This document shows, piece after piece, positions 33,936 to 43,016 of a stretch of DNA of 64,000 bases; positions within the stretch are counted from its first letter, which is position 1; each line of letters begins with the position of its first letter. Location of the stretch: contig JAOQAK010000035.1 in assembly GCA_025963635.1 (NCBI GenBank), positions 1 through 64,000 of the forward strand, given 5' to 3'. A program made the position numbers and the translations under genes. Origin of the DNA: Ferruginibacter sp. GTDB lineage: Bacteria; Bacteroidota; Bacteroidia; Chitinophagales; Chitinophagaceae. Under the pieces are notes generated by a model that was not told the DNA's origin, searched no databases, and worked only from the letters and a program-made list of their open reading frames with translations.

Positions 33936-36077
33936 TTACCACCCGTATCGCACTTGTATTTTCACTTCAGTTCGTTTATTACCTGCGATGGCATCCAAAC
34001 CGGTTCCGATGATTGTTTTGCCATTGTAGATGGTTTGCGCCCATCTGAACCAAAGCTCGAGTTTACTGCTTACAGCATAATTGAAGTTTAAGTAATAACG
34101 GTAACCCTTATCATAAAAAACAGGTATGGAAAAGCCGTATAAAACATCATTTTCATAAGCATACAGCCTGCTATCATAACCGTCCGTTTCGAAATATTGA
34201 AGCCTGCAACTGCCGGAGTATTTCTTCATCAAAGGTTTAATAATGAAATCGGCAAAAGTTAAGAAGCCTTTCTGTGCACCCTCTCCTTTTTTATCAAACC
34301 AAATCATTTCCACTCTGCTCCGAAGCGTAAGTGCATTGTTTAGTTTATAGCTGAAGTGTGAACGAAAATTCTGCCTGGCTTTCGGCACCACAGCTGAAAG
34401 CGTTAGCTCATCTGAATGATCATTTTTAGATTTTGATTCCCACCGGTAACGGATGTATCCTTCCAGTTGCTTATTAGGTTTATATGTCGCCTGCATCATA
34501 TAATCGCTGCCCGCAGAGGCCGCATCCACAAGGTACCTGAGCCAAGGAAATTTATACAAGTCGACGTAAGCATCAATTCGCCAGGCAGTATTCGGCTTTG
34601 TGGTTATTCCAATGTATAATCCTTTTTCGTTATTGGGAGAAGTGTTTTCAGTAAAGGCATTGCTATATAAGGATTGGTAACTTTTGGAAATATTTCTATA
34701 AAGCAAACTAACATCGGTTTTTGCATCAGCACTAATGATTAACCCGTTTACGAAGGCCTTATAAAAATGATTGGTAATTGCCGCCTCACCAAAAAAATGA
34801 AGGTTTTTGTACCCATAGCTATAATCCGCACTGTAATTACCAAAATTTTTGCCCGACAAAGCAAAAAGGTTGTAGGGATCAGCACGTTTGTGAATGGGCA
34901 GCGCAAAACGGTACTGAACTGCATTCACCCCAAAATGAAAACTGCCGGCATTATAAGCGATATTACTGCCCACAGCAAACTGGCGCTGTACACCCTTGTC
35001 GCTGGTTTCGCTTTTGGTGCGGTGCAAACCGGATGTTTGCAGGGAGGAGATGTAATCATCATTATTCAAAGTATCCAACACAATATTTGCGTCCATTCCT
35101 TTGTAAGATGCAAACAGAGTGACTTCCATATTATTTTTTGCAAGGGTAATCCCTATTCCACGATGAAAATTAATTTCACCAGCTGAATTATACGGCCGCA
35201 AAACAGCCAGCTGCCGTTTGATGTTGGTAACCTCAGTGCTTTTCTTAAATGCAAGGCTTTGCCATTGAATAAGCCCTTGCCCAAGGTTAACTGTAAAATC
35301 ACCTATGGCCAACGATTTAATGATACCAATATTTCTTACAAATAAATGGGCCGAGTAAAAGTCGAATCCGTTTTTCTGTGCCCCTTTAAAAAATTGTTCA
35401 CCGGCATCCTTTTCACCAACCACCCCATACTGCAATAAATTCTTCAAACGATATTGATATCTCATATACAATCTTTGCCTTGAGCCGGGATAAAAATTAC
35501 TGGTAGTCGATCGATCCGTTGTAAATCCTTTTTGTTTTTCGAGCACCATGCTTACCCTTGCCAGCATTGTGCTCGTTCCTCCCGTGAGTCGGTCATGAAT
35601 TGAACTTACCAGGCTTTGAGCGATGCTTACTGTAATGAATGGACGAATCCTTGCGATGAATTGGAGATCGAATCCCGGAACGGCCTGCAACTCGTATATA
35701 CTGAGAAAATTTCCGAACAGGTTTCTATAGTTAACCAGGCTCCTGATCTGCAAAGGCGAAAAAAAGGCCAATTCTTCTAAAGTGGAAATATCCACGGTGT
35801 TTAGATTTAGCGGATGTTTGAGAAACTGGTGCATCGATTGTAAAAAAGAATCATCCTCTGTTTCTGCGTCCTCGTTATTTTCAGTGCTAGCTTCGAGTTG
35901 CTGTTCAATTGGTGCCACAGGTGTTTCAGGCGTTTGTGCAAACCCGTTAATCGAAAGAGCTGCCGAAAAGAAAAGTACCCGGCCAATGAAGGCAAAAATA
36001 CAATTAGTGAATATAAATGTCCCTGCCCGTTCGGTAAACGATTGTTTATCTGGTTTAATCTTTTCACGGGCATCCAT
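33936..36077 (-). CDS. Outer-membrane barrel protein with ComEA-like helix-hairpin-helix domain
   Basis: This 713-residue protein has a hydrophobic N-terminal export segment after a charged extension (IFAFIGRVLFFSAALSINGFAQ). A Glu/Asp-rich linker follows. At about residues 85-155 a double helix-hairpin-helix of ComEA type is visible (HPLNLNTVDISTLEELAFF...IRSLVNYRNLFGNFLSIYELQAVPGFDLQFIARIRPFITV). The remaining 550 residues alternate like an outer-membrane beta-barrel rich in Tyr, Asn and Arg. HhH domains bind DNA without sequence preference; here the domain would face the periplasm. A role in DNA handling is possible, since dprA lies 5 kb away. The start is ATG 36077, 1 bp after the stop of the upstream PorV-like gene; a longer frame from 36134 would overlap it by 56 bp. 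The two genes are therefore coupled. Confidence 0.75.
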   Translation of the reverse strand: MDAREKIKPDKQSFTERAGTFIFTNCIFAFIGRVLFFSAALSINGFAQTPETPVAPIEQQLEASTENNEDAETEDDSFLQSMHQFLKHPLNLNTVDISTLEELAFFSPLQIRSLVNYRNLFGNFLSIYELQAVPGFDLQFIARIRPFITVSIAQSLVSSIHDRLTGGTSTMLARVSMVLEKQKGFTTDRSTTSNFYPGSRQRLYMRYQYRLKNLLQYGVVGEKDAGEQFFKGAQKNGFDFYSAHLFVRNIGIIKSLAIGDFTVNLGQGLIQWQSLAFKKSTEVTNIKRQLAVLRPYNSAGEINFHRGIGITLAKNNMEVTLFASYKGMDANIVLDTLNNDDYISSLQTSGLHRTKSETSDKGVQRQFAVGSNIAYNAGSFHFGVNAVQYRFALPIHKRADPYNLFALSGKNFGNYSADYSYGYKNLHFFGEAAITNHFYKAFVNGLIISADAKTDVSLLYRNISKSYQSLYSNAFTENTSPNNEKGLYIGITTKPNTAWRIDAYVDLYKFPWLRYLVDAASAGSDYMMQATYKPNKQLEGYIRYRWESKSKNDHSDELTLSAVVPKARQNFRSHFSYKLNNALTLRSRVEMIWFDKKGEGAQKGFLTFADFIIKPLMKKYSGSCRLQYFETDGYDSRLYAYENDVLYGFSIPVFYDKGYRYYLNFNYAVSSKLELWFRWAQTIYNGKTIIGTGLDAIAGNKRTEVKIQVRYGW

Positions 36078-36078
36078 C

Positions 36079-36966
36079 TTATAAATTATCGGGTGCTGGT
36101 TTAATTTGTTCGGGTGACTGCTTTCCTTCCCCAAAATGCATAATCAATAAAAAACCGGGCGACCAGCCCAGTTGCGGATGATAACTGCCACCGATATCCA
36201 GCCGCAGGTTGTTCCAGCTTATACCCATACCTCCGTAGGCCGAAGATGTAGCAGACGATATACCTGCCCTCGCAAAAAATTGTTTTACAAAATTGTATTG
36301 CATCCCCGCTTGAACATTTACAGGGTAATCTTCTTCCTTTACTGCTTCGATGCCTATAAAAAATTTATCGGACGCATCATACCCTAAGCCTATATTATAG
36401 GCCGGACTCAATTGCTCGCCGGTTTTAGAAAATTTACCGCCGACGGGATTGTACACATGGATGCCCGCATTCAACTGGTCCGTTAGATGTATCATCGCTC
36501 CAATTTCAAAATTTATGGTGTGAACATTTATGTAGGAAGGCACCCGGTAACTATAATAATTGAACTGGATGCCAATATCTACTTTTGAGCCCAGGCTTCG
36601 GGCATAGGCAAATCCTACCTCGCTTTCATTAAAGTTTTTGAAGCCGGCATACTTTACCTGAAATCCGAAAGTGCCCGTTTGGGAGGGAATAGCGATTGCC
36701 GCCGCGTATGAACTTGTAGCTGCAAGCAGAAATCTTTTTTCGCCGTACACACCTGCAGCGGCAGACTTTGTTTGTGCCAGCGATGCCTGGTTATTCAGGA
36801 AAGAAAAGACATCGTTGTCATTTATGCTATAAGCATTTAGATTAAGGTAGATGGCCGTAACCGGCTGTCGCAGCAATTGGGAAACTGCCGGTTTCATCCA
36901 TAAAAATAGAATTGCCACAATGGTGACTAATTTTTTTCTCAAGGGGAACGGTTTAATGGTAAACAA
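36079..36966 (-). CDS. PorV/PorQ-like outer-membrane barrel protein
   Basis: This 295-residue protein has a signal peptide (KKLVTIVAILFLWMKPAVSQ) followed by alternating beta-strands throughout. Phrases such as DVFSFLNNQASLAQTKSAAAGVYGEKRFLL, EVGFAYARSLGSKVDIGIQFNYYSY, FKISSATSSAYGG-like glycine turns and LDIGGSYHPQLGWSPGFLL fit the PorV/PorQ (FadL-like) barrel group linked with type 9 secretion. It is shorter than PorV and may be a paralogue. The start is TTG at 36966, since no ATG precedes the signal peptide. It is co-transcribed with the HhH-barrel gene (1-bp gap). Confidence 0.7.
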   Translation of the reverse strand: MFTIKPFPLRKKLVTIVAILFLWMKPAVSQLLRQPVTAIYLNLNAYSINDNDVFSFLNNQASLAQTKSAAAGVYGEKRFLLAATSSYAAAIAIPSQTGTFGFQVKYAGFKNFNESEVGFAYARSLGSKVDIGIQFNYYSYRVPSYINVHTINFEIGAMIHLTDQLNAGIHVYNPVGGKFSKTGEQLSPAYNIGLGYDASDKFFIGIEAVKEEDYPVNVQAGMQYNFVKQFFARAGISSATSSAYGGMGISWNNLRLDIGGSYHPQLGWSPGFLLIMHFGEGKQSPEQIKPAPDNL

Positions 36967-37135
36967 TATATGAGAAATTTATATGGATAGCTAACAGTTC
37001 TTTCCCTGAAAAATTCAGTTGATTTAAACTGTATCTCAAATACTCTGTACCGGATCGGGCTTATCCGGCACGGGTCTATTGCAAGCGCAGTTCGCTTACC
37101 GGAAATCATGCATCATCATTTTAGACATTTGTTGC

Positions 37136-37143
37136 TATTTTTG
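37136..37143 (+). promoter_or_regulatory. Predicted -7 box for folD
   Basis: TATTTTTG matches TAnnTTTG and ends only 4 bp before the ATG of folD, so the transcript would start at or next to the start codon (leaderless). Confidence 0.55.
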
Positions 37144-37147
37144 CCAA

Positions 37148-38047
37148 ATGCAAATTTTAGATGGCAAAATTGTTTCAACGGCGGTAAAGGAGCGTGTAAA
37201 GGAGCAGACTACCTTATTAAGATCTTCCGGAAAAAAAACACCTCATCTCGCGGCGATTTTAGTGGGAACGGATGGTGGCAGTGAAACTTATGTAGCGAGC
37301 AAAGTAAAAAGTTGTGAAGAAATTGGCTTTGCCAGTACTCTATTGCGATTGGATGCCACTATACCTGAATCTACCTTAATTGAGGCAATCGAAAAATTGA
37401 ACGCAGATGATGATGTGGATGGAATACTGGTACAATTACCGCTGCCAAAACACATTAGTGAAGAAAAAATCATCAACCTGATCCATCCGGGGAAAGATGT
37501 GGATGGGTTTCATCCCAATAGTGTTGGTAAAATGGTGCAGGGATTGCCAACATTTATCCCCGCAACTCCCTACGGAATATTAATGATGCTGGAACATTAC
37601 CAGGTAGAAACAAAGGGCAAACACGCGGTGGTGATCGGCCGGAGCAATATCGTAGGACGGCCCATCAGTATTTTATTAAACAGGAACACTTATCCCGGTA
37701 ACTGCACCGTTACGGTTTGTCATAGTCATACGCATAATTTAAAAGAACTTTGCCTGCAGGCGGATATCATCGTGGCCGCTTTAGGAAAGCCTGGATTTCT
37801 AACCGCCGATATGGTGAAGGAAAATGCGGTTGTAATCGACGTAGGCATTACAAGGGTACCTGACGTTACTAAAAAGAGTGGATTTGCTATCAAAGGTGAT
37901 GTTGATTTTGAGCATGTAGCGCCCAAATGCAGTTTTATAACTCCTGTACCAGGCGGTGTTGGCCTTATGACCATTGCTGCACTACTGACAAATACTTACA
38001 ATGCCTGCGTGTCTAAATTCGAGCATCAGACTGCTCTTAATAGTTAA
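37148..38047 (+). CDS. folD: Bifunctional methylene-THF dehydrogenase/methenyl-THF cyclohydrolase
   Basis: This 299-residue cytoplasmic enzyme interconverts 5,10-methylene-, methenyl- and 10-formyl-tetrahydrofolate. Family motifs are all present: [16 protein letters not shown] with the catalytic Lys, [27 protein letters not shown], the NADP-binding [17 protein letters not shown] and [18 protein letters not shown]. The ATG at 37148 gives the usual MQILDGK start; a 23-residue upstream extension from TTG is rejected because it runs through the promoter box. queE follows in the same direction after 98 bp. Confidence 0.95.
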   Translation: MQILDGKIVSTAVKERVKEQTTLLRSSGKKTPHLAAILVGTDGGSETYVASKVKSCEEIGFASTLLRLDATIPESTLIEAIEKLNADDDVDGILVQLPLPKHISEEKIINLIHPGKDVDGFHPNSVGKMVQGLPTFIPATPYGILMMLEHYQVETKGKHAVVIGRSNIVGRPISILLNRNTYPGNCTVTVCHSHTHNLKELCLQADIIVAALGKPGFLTADMVKENAVVIDVGITRVPDVTKKSGFAIKGDVDFEHVAPKCSFITPVPGGVGLMTIAALLTNTYNACVSKFEHQTALNS

Positions 38048-38145
38048 TCCGCAGTATTGAGCAATATAACAGAAGATTTATTCCATCGCCTAAAAGAGTG
38101 CTTTTTAATCATTACGGTCGATCGCAAAGTGTCAAGAAAATAAAA

Positions 38146-38790
38146 ATGAACGAAGCAATAGCAACAATATCATCCTTACCGGTAATGGAGCATTTTTACA
38201 CATTGCAGGGAGAAGGATATCACCAGGGGCGTGCGGCTTATTTTATACGCCTGGGTGGCTGCGATGTAGGCTGTGTATGGTGCGATGTAAAGGAAAGCTG
38301 GGATGCAGATGCACATCCTAAAAAAACAATTGATGAAATTGTTCAGCTGGTAATGCAAAATTCTGCCCCGGTCCGGCCCGGTAAAAAAGGTGGCCTGGTA
38401 GTAATTACGGGTGGCGAGCCTTTGATGCATGATCTTACCGAACTTACTGCCGCTTTAAAAGCAAAAGGGTTCGAAACCAATATAGAAACCTCTGGCGCAC
38501 ATCCTTTAAGCGGTGTTTGGGACTGGATCTGTTTATCTCCTAAAAAGTTTAAAGCCCCGCTGCCGCAGGTGGTTCCTTTTGCAAATGAACTTAAAGTGGT
38601 AATCTTTAACCAAAGCGATTTTAAATGGGCAGAACAGTATGCCGCAATGGTGTCTCCGCAATGTAAATTATTTTTACAACCTGAATGGGACAAGGCGCCC
38701 GTCGTAACTCCCCTGATCATAGAATACATTAAAATGCATCCTCAATGGGAACTTTCGCTCCAAATACACAAGTACATCAATGTTCCATAA
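38146..38790 (+). CDS. queE: 7-carboxy-7-deazaguanine synthase
   Basis: This 214-residue radical-SAM enzyme of queuosine/7-deazaguanine biosynthesis converts carboxytetrahydropterin to CDG. It shows HFYTLQGEGYHQGRAAYFIRLGGC, the iron-sulfur motif Cx3CxxC (CDVGCVWCD), the GGEPLMHD motif and NIETSGAHPL. Two starts are possible: ATG 38146, or ATG 38185, which begins just before the conserved FYTLQGEG. The longer is used. No queC, queD or queF is adjacent. Confidence 0.93.
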   Translation: MNEAIATISSLPVMEHFYTLQGEGYHQGRAAYFIRLGGCDVGCVWCDVKESWDADAHPKKTIDEIVQLVMQNSAPVRPGKKGGLVVITGGEPLMHDLTELTAALKAKGFETNIETSGAHPLSGVWDWICLSPKKFKAPLPQVVPFANELKVVIFNQSDFKWAEQYAAMVSPQCKLFLQPEWDKAPVVTPLIIEYIKMHPQWELSLQIHKYINVP

Positions 38791-39063
38791 AAAGGAAGAT
38801 TTGTCAATTGCCTTCAAATCACCGGGAAAATTTTCTTATTTCTTTAACCATTAAGCGTTCTGCTTTGCCTCACAAGCAAAATTGTTATTTTATCTTGCTA
38901 CAAATCATGTAAGCTTTGAGGCTACTATGGTTCTGGAACCTGTGTGAGCAATAACGGCCAGTTATTTGTAAGAACTATCTATAGGTGGTCGTACTTATAT
39001 CCGGCTCAGAAACGTTCTTAATTCATAATTCTCAGTTTTTAATACCTAACCTGAAGACCTGAA

Positions 39064-40998
39064 ATGCAGCAAAATAAACATATCGCCCGTTCTTTCATCG
39101 TGTTGCTTATCATTGTGTTGAGTGCCTATTGCTGCACGGCTCAATGGTACGACCCCAATAAAGTGAATATAAAAGCAGGCGATATCTATGCCCGTGCCTA
39201 TGAAGATGCGCAGGACCAGCGGTATGATATGGCAATTGCCAAAATAAATAAAGCGCTTGAAATTGAACCGCGGTTTGTGGATGCTTTTTTGTCGAGGGCT
39301 GGCATCTATGCCAACCTGAAAAGATACGACAGCTCCGTTAATGACTTTGAAAAGGCTTCGCAACTTGACCCGGTATATTCTGTTACTTACCTGCTCCCCT
39401 ACTCTATTTCACTTGCCGGTTTAGGGCAGTTTCAGAAGGCGCTGGACGCTGTAAATCATTTTTTGCAATACGATAAGCTGAATACACAAAGCATCCGTGC
39501 CGGAAACTATCGAAAAGGTGTTTACCAGTTTGCGTTGGATTACGAAAAAAAACACCCACTAAACAATTACGTTTTTGCACCAAAAAACCTGGGAGACAGT
39601 GTTAACTCCACAGCCCTGGAATATTATCCATCATTGACGATTGATGGCAAACAGCTCATCTTCACAAGACGTGTTTCGGGAGATGAGGATTTTTATGAAA
39701 CCGATTTAATTAACGGTAAGTGGAGCCAGGCACAGCCGCTTGGAGGAAAAGTGAACACGAATTTAAATGAAGGCGCACAGAATATATCACAGGATGGCGA
39801 ATGGATCATTTTTACAGGTTGCAATTACCCGGAAGGAAATGGCAGCTGCGATCTCTATATTTCTTATAAAACAAAACAAGGATGGACGGAAGCTGAAAAC
39901 CTCGGCCCGCTCGTGAATACGGAGTTTTGGGAATCCTCGCCTTCGTTTTCACCAGACAAGCGGGATATTTATTTTAGCAGTAACCAACCGGGAGGGCTGG
40001 GCGGAAGAGATATCTGGGTGACCCATCGCAATGCCAACGGAAAATGGGGACGGCCTGAAAACCTCGGTCCCAGCGTAAATACCAGCGGTGATGAAAGTTG
40101 TTCCTTTATGTATGCAGACAATCAAACCCTTTTTTTTAACAGCAACGGCCATCCCGGCTACGGCCTTACGGATCTTTTCTTTTCAAAAAAACTCAACGAC
40201 AGTACCTGGAGTAAGGCGGAAAACCTGGGCTATCCCATCAATACCATCGATGAGGAAGGATCATTGATAGTGGCTGCTGATGGAAAAACCGGTTACTATG
40301 CCAGTGATAAAAGTGATAGCAAAGGCGGACTGGATCTGTACAGCTTCCAACTACCCCCGGATGTTCAACCGCCCAAAACCCTCTGGGTAAAAGGACAGGT
40401 ATTTGATGTTAAAACAAAAGCAGGTCTGCCATCCTCTGTGGAATTAACGGATGTCAATAGCCGACAATTGATCAGCAGGGTACAAACCGATGAAAATGGG
40501 AATTATCTAACCACCCTCCCCGTAGGAAAAGTATATGCCTTTAATGTTAACAGGAAAGGCTACCTGTTCTTTTCTGAAAATTATAATTTGAGTGATCATA
40601 GCATCGATTCGGTTTTTACCGCGGACATTCCTTTACAGCCCATTGAAGTGGGGGCCGCCATCGTTTTAAAAAATATTTTCTTTGACACTAAAAAAACAGA
40701 ATTAAAGCCGGAGTCGATGGTGGAACTGAATAAAGTAATCCAACTGATGAGTGACAATCCCAAACTGAAAATAATGATAACAGGGCATACAGACGATGTG
40801 GGGAAGCCAGCCGACAACTTAGTATTATCGAACGGCAGGGCGGCGGCCGTGGTGACTTATTTATTAGCCAGCAGGCAAATTGCGAAAGAGCGGTTGCAAT
40901 CCCGCGGACTCGGCGCTACCAAACCAATCGCCGACAATACAACGGATAAAGGAAAAGCGCTTAACCGGCGGACAGAATTGAGTGTGATCAGCAATTAG
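39064..40998 (+). CDS. PorE-like OmpA family protein (TPR, PD40 propeller, OmpA)
   Basis: This 644-residue exported protein has a signal sequence ending CCTAQ, with two Cys (SAYCCTAQ) that could make it a lipoprotein. TPR repeats lie at about residues 40-140 (AIAKINKALEIEPRFVDAFLSRAGIYANL). A PD40-type beta-propeller spans about 175-440 (DIYFSSNQPGGLGGRDIWVTHRNANGKW...AENLGPLVNT). A carboxypeptidase-regulatory domain follows (WVKGQVFDVKTKAGLPSSVELTD). The OmpA peptidoglycan-binding domain, about 540-640, contains IFFDTKKTELKPES and ITGHTDDVGKPADNLVLSNGRA. This order is the same as PorE of the type 9 secretion system, which anchors the machine to peptidoglycan. Paralogues with the same domains are common, so PorE identity is likely but not certain. 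Confidence 0.85.
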   Translation: MQQNKHIARSFIVLLIIVLSAYCCTAQWYDPNKVNIKAGDIYARAYEDAQDQRYDMAIAKINKALEIEPRFVDAFLSRAGIYANLKRYDSSVNDFEKASQLDPVYSVTYLLPYSISLAGLGQFQKALDAVNHFLQYDKLNTQSIRAGNYRKGVYQFALDYEKKHPLNNYVFAPKNLGDSVNSTALEYYPSLTIDGKQLIFTRRVSGDEDFYETDLINGKWSQAQPLGGKVNTNLNEGAQNISQDGEWIIFTGCNYPEGNGSCDLYISYKTKQGWTEAENLGPLVNTEFWESSPSFSPDKRDIYFSSNQPGGLGGRDIWVTHRNANGKWGRPENLGPSVNTSGDESCSFMYADNQTLFFNSNGHPGYGLTDLFFSKKLNDSTWSKAENLGYPINTIDEEGSLIVAADGKTGYYASDKSDSKGGLDLYSFQLPPDVQPPKTLWVKGQVFDVKTKAGLPSSVELTDVNSRQLISRVQTDENGNYLTTLPVGKVYAFNVNRKGYLFFSENYNLSDHSIDSVFTADIPLQPIEVGAAIVLKNIFFDTKKTELKPESMVELNKVIQLMSDNPKLKIMITGHTDDVGKPADNLVLSNGRAAAVVTYLLASRQIAKERLQSRGLGATKPIADNTTDKGKALNRRTELSVISN

Positions 40999-41120
40999 TG
41001 TTATATTAGTCCCCTATAATTAATCTTATTGAACGAATTATAAAGGCAAATTCGAAATCGATTTTATTTTAAATCCGTGTAATTCCCGGATCAAATTCGT
41101 GGTATTAAGAGCGTCATTTG

Positions 41121-41190
41121 TTGCTCGCAAAGAAGCAAAGACGTTAAAAAATAACCTTCGCGTATTGCTCCTTTGCGTCTTTGCGTGCAA
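41121..41190. repeat. Imperfect inverted repeat, interspersed-type element
   Basis: TTGCTCGCAAAGAAGCAAAGACG at 41121-41143 pairs with CTCCTTTGCGTCTTTGCGTGCAA at 41168-41190 with about four mismatches. The words (GCAAAGACGCAAAG) recur between genes of many Bacteroidota. It lies in the 268-bp space upstream of dprA. Confidence 0.6.
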
Positions 41191-41236
41191 GGTGAAATCG
41201 CCGGTAAACTTGCGAAAATAGGCGGTTACTTTTTAT

Positions 41237-41244
41237 TATATTTG
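41237..41244 (+). promoter_or_regulatory. Predicted -7 box for dprA
   Basis: TATATTTG matches TAnnTTTG, 22 bp before the ATG. Confidence 0.45.
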
Positions 41245-41266
41245 ATAAAACGTACCCACCCGCCGA

Positions 41267-42367
41267 ATGACAAACGACCTGTTGTACCAGATAGCCCTTC
41301 CCCTTGTACCTAATATAGGCGATGTACATGCCAAAGCTTTGATAAACAGGTATGGCGATGCACAATCCATTTTTAAAGCAAAAAGAAAAGATCTTGAAAA
41401 CATTGATGGCATTGGCTCCGTAAGGGCAGGCTGTATTAAGGCATTCTCCAATTTCAAGGCCTGTGAAGAGGAATTAAAATTCATTGAACAATATAAGATC
41501 AGGACAATTTTCATAACTGATAAAAGTTATCCGCAGCGATTACTGAATTGCTATGATTCTCCCACATTATTGTATTATCGGGGTAATGCAGATCTCAATA
41601 CTACCAGGATCATCTCAATAGTAGGTACAAGGAATCATTCGGAGTATGGTAAAATCACCTGCGAAAAAATCGTGGAAGACTTAGCTTCCTTCAATATTTT
41701 AATCGTGAGTGGCTTGGCTTTTGGCATTGATACCATTGCGCATAAAGCTGCGCTAAGAAATAACCTGCAAACCATCGGTGTAATGGCCCATGGGCTTGAT
41801 ATGATTTACCCGGCGCAGAATAAAACGCTTGCAAGGCAAATGGTAGAATGTGGCGGGCTACTGACTGAATTTATGAGTAAGACCAACCCCGACAAACAAA
41901 ATTTTCCAAAACGTAATCGCATTGTGGCTGGCATGTGCGACGCGGTGCTGGTGATAGAATCAGGCAAAAAAGGTGGATCGCTGATCACCGCAGAACTGGC
42001 TAATAGTTATAATAAAGATATTTTTTCTATTCCTGGTCGTGCCAATGATGTTAAAAGTGAAGGTTGTAATTATCTTATAAAAACAAACAAAGCTGCATTG
42101 ATTACTGGTGCAGCCGACCTGCTCGAAATGATGAGCTGGAATGCAACTAAAAAGAAGCAGCCCGCCAAACAAAGAGAATTATTCATTGAATTAACGGAAG
42201 ATGAAAAAACCCTCATCAACATTTTACAGCAGCAGGAGCGTATTCAAATAGACCAGCTTTATTTTAAATCAGGGCTCAATAGCAGTTCTGTAGCGGCAGC
42301 CTTACTTTCGCTCGAAATGCAGGGTATTCTGTTAAGCCTGCCGGGAAAGGTTTTCACATTAGCATAA
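41267..42367 (+). CDS. dprA: DNA-processing protein DprA
   Basis: This 366-residue protein loads RecA on incoming single-stranded DNA during natural transformation. The N-terminal helix-hairpin-helix (LPLVPNIGDVHAKALINRYGDAQSIFKA, IDGIGSVRA) is followed by the Rossmann-like core with IVGTRNHSEYGK, VSGLAFGIDTIAHKAAL, GVMAHGLDMIYPAQN, NRIVAGMCDAVLVIESGKKGGSLITA and IPGRAND. The C-terminal winged helix ends the chain. It is a full-length family member. The HhH outer-membrane barrel gene 5 kb to the left could serve the same process. Confidence 0.95.
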   Translation: MTNDLLYQIALPLVPNIGDVHAKALINRYGDAQSIFKAKRKDLENIDGIGSVRAGCIKAFSNFKACEEELKFIEQYKIRTIFITDKSYPQRLLNCYDSPTLLYYRGNADLNTTRIISIVGTRNHSEYGKITCEKIVEDLASFNILIVSGLAFGIDTIAHKAALRNNLQTIGVMAHGLDMIYPAQNKTLARQMVECGGLLTEFMSKTNPDKQNFPKRNRIVAGMCDAVLVIESGKKGGSLITAELANSYNKDIFSIPGRANDVKSEGCNYLIKTNKAALITGAADLLEMMSWNATKKKQPAKQRELFIELTEDEKTLINILQQQERIQIDQLYFKSGLNSSSVAAALLSLEMQGILLSLPGKVFTLA

Positions 42368-42400
42368 TAGTCTTAGGGATTTTGCTCCATTGTGTGCAAG

Positions 42401-42420
42401 AGACGCCATGCATGGCGTCT
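42401..42420. repeat. Perfect 20-bp palindrome after dprA
   Basis: AGACGCCATGCATGGCGTCT is its own reverse complement and is followed by TTTA. It may help end dprA transcription. Words like GACGCCATG-n-CATGGCGTC recur as intergenic palindromes in related genomes, so it may also be an interspersed element. Confidence 0.6.
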
Positions 42421-42478
42421 TTACCGTTCGCAATTATTGAAACCATTGCTGCAGCGTTTTCCTGCTATACCGCAATTA

Positions 42479-42892
42479 CTAAAATATCAATACCAATGTA
42501 CCCGCAATGATCAAAGCAGCGCCGATAGCGGTTTTGATGGTGAGTGCTTCTCCGAGGAAAATAACGGATAGTACAATAGTTAACGCTACGCTGAGTTTAT
42601 CTACAGGTGCAACCTGCGACACTTTACCGATCTGCAAGGCTTTAAAGTAAAAGATCCAGGAAAGTCCGGTTGCCAAACCGGAGATCACTAAAAAAATGAG
42701 ATTGTGCCTGGATAAGGCCGCAATCCCCTTGGTTTCACCTCTTGCCAAAACAATTCCCCATGCAACAATTAGGATAATAACAGTTCGTATGGCCGTTGCC
42801 AGGTTCGAATTAACACCGGTTATACCCACCTTGGCAAAGATGGCAGTAAGGGAGGCGAATAGCGCCGAAAGTAATGCATACAACCACCACAT
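42479..42892 (-). CDS. Small EamA/DMT family transporter
   Basis: This 137-residue protein has about five membrane helices and is a single EamA domain. Full DMT exporters carry two copies in about 280-300 residues, so it must dimerise to work. Family features include WLYALLSALFASLTAIFAKVG at the start and PVDKLSVALTIVLSVIFLGE. ATG 42892 (MWWLYALL) is preferred over a start 16 codons upstream because the first helix then begins at the N-terminus. Substrate unknown. It is convergent with dprA. Confidence 0.85.
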   Translation of the reverse strand: MWWLYALLSALFASLTAIFAKVGITGVNSNLATAIRTVIILIVAWGIVLARGETKGIAALSRHNLIFLVISGLATGLSWIFYFKALQIGKVSQVAPVDKLSVALTIVLSVIFLGEALTIKTAIGAALIIAGTLVLIF

Positions 42893-43005
42893 ATAAATCC
42901 TTTTAATGGTTAAATTTCTATAAAGATAATGAGCATACACGCTCTCACAAGTATCGGGGTACTCCTAAATCTTTTTGTCGGTTAGAAAGAGCAGTTTTTT
43001 TCTTT

Positions 43006-43013
43006 TACCTTTG
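43006..43013 (+). promoter_or_regulatory. Predicted -7 box for guaB
   Basis: TACCTTTG fits TAnnTTTG and lies 3 bp before the ATG at 43017, which predicts a leaderless guaB mRNA and rules out the longer upstream reading frame. Confidence 0.55.
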
Positions 43014-43016
43014 CCT

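Noticed and set aside
42975..43016. Upstream extension of guaB
   Set aside because: The extension runs across the -7 promoter box, so it would not be transcribed.
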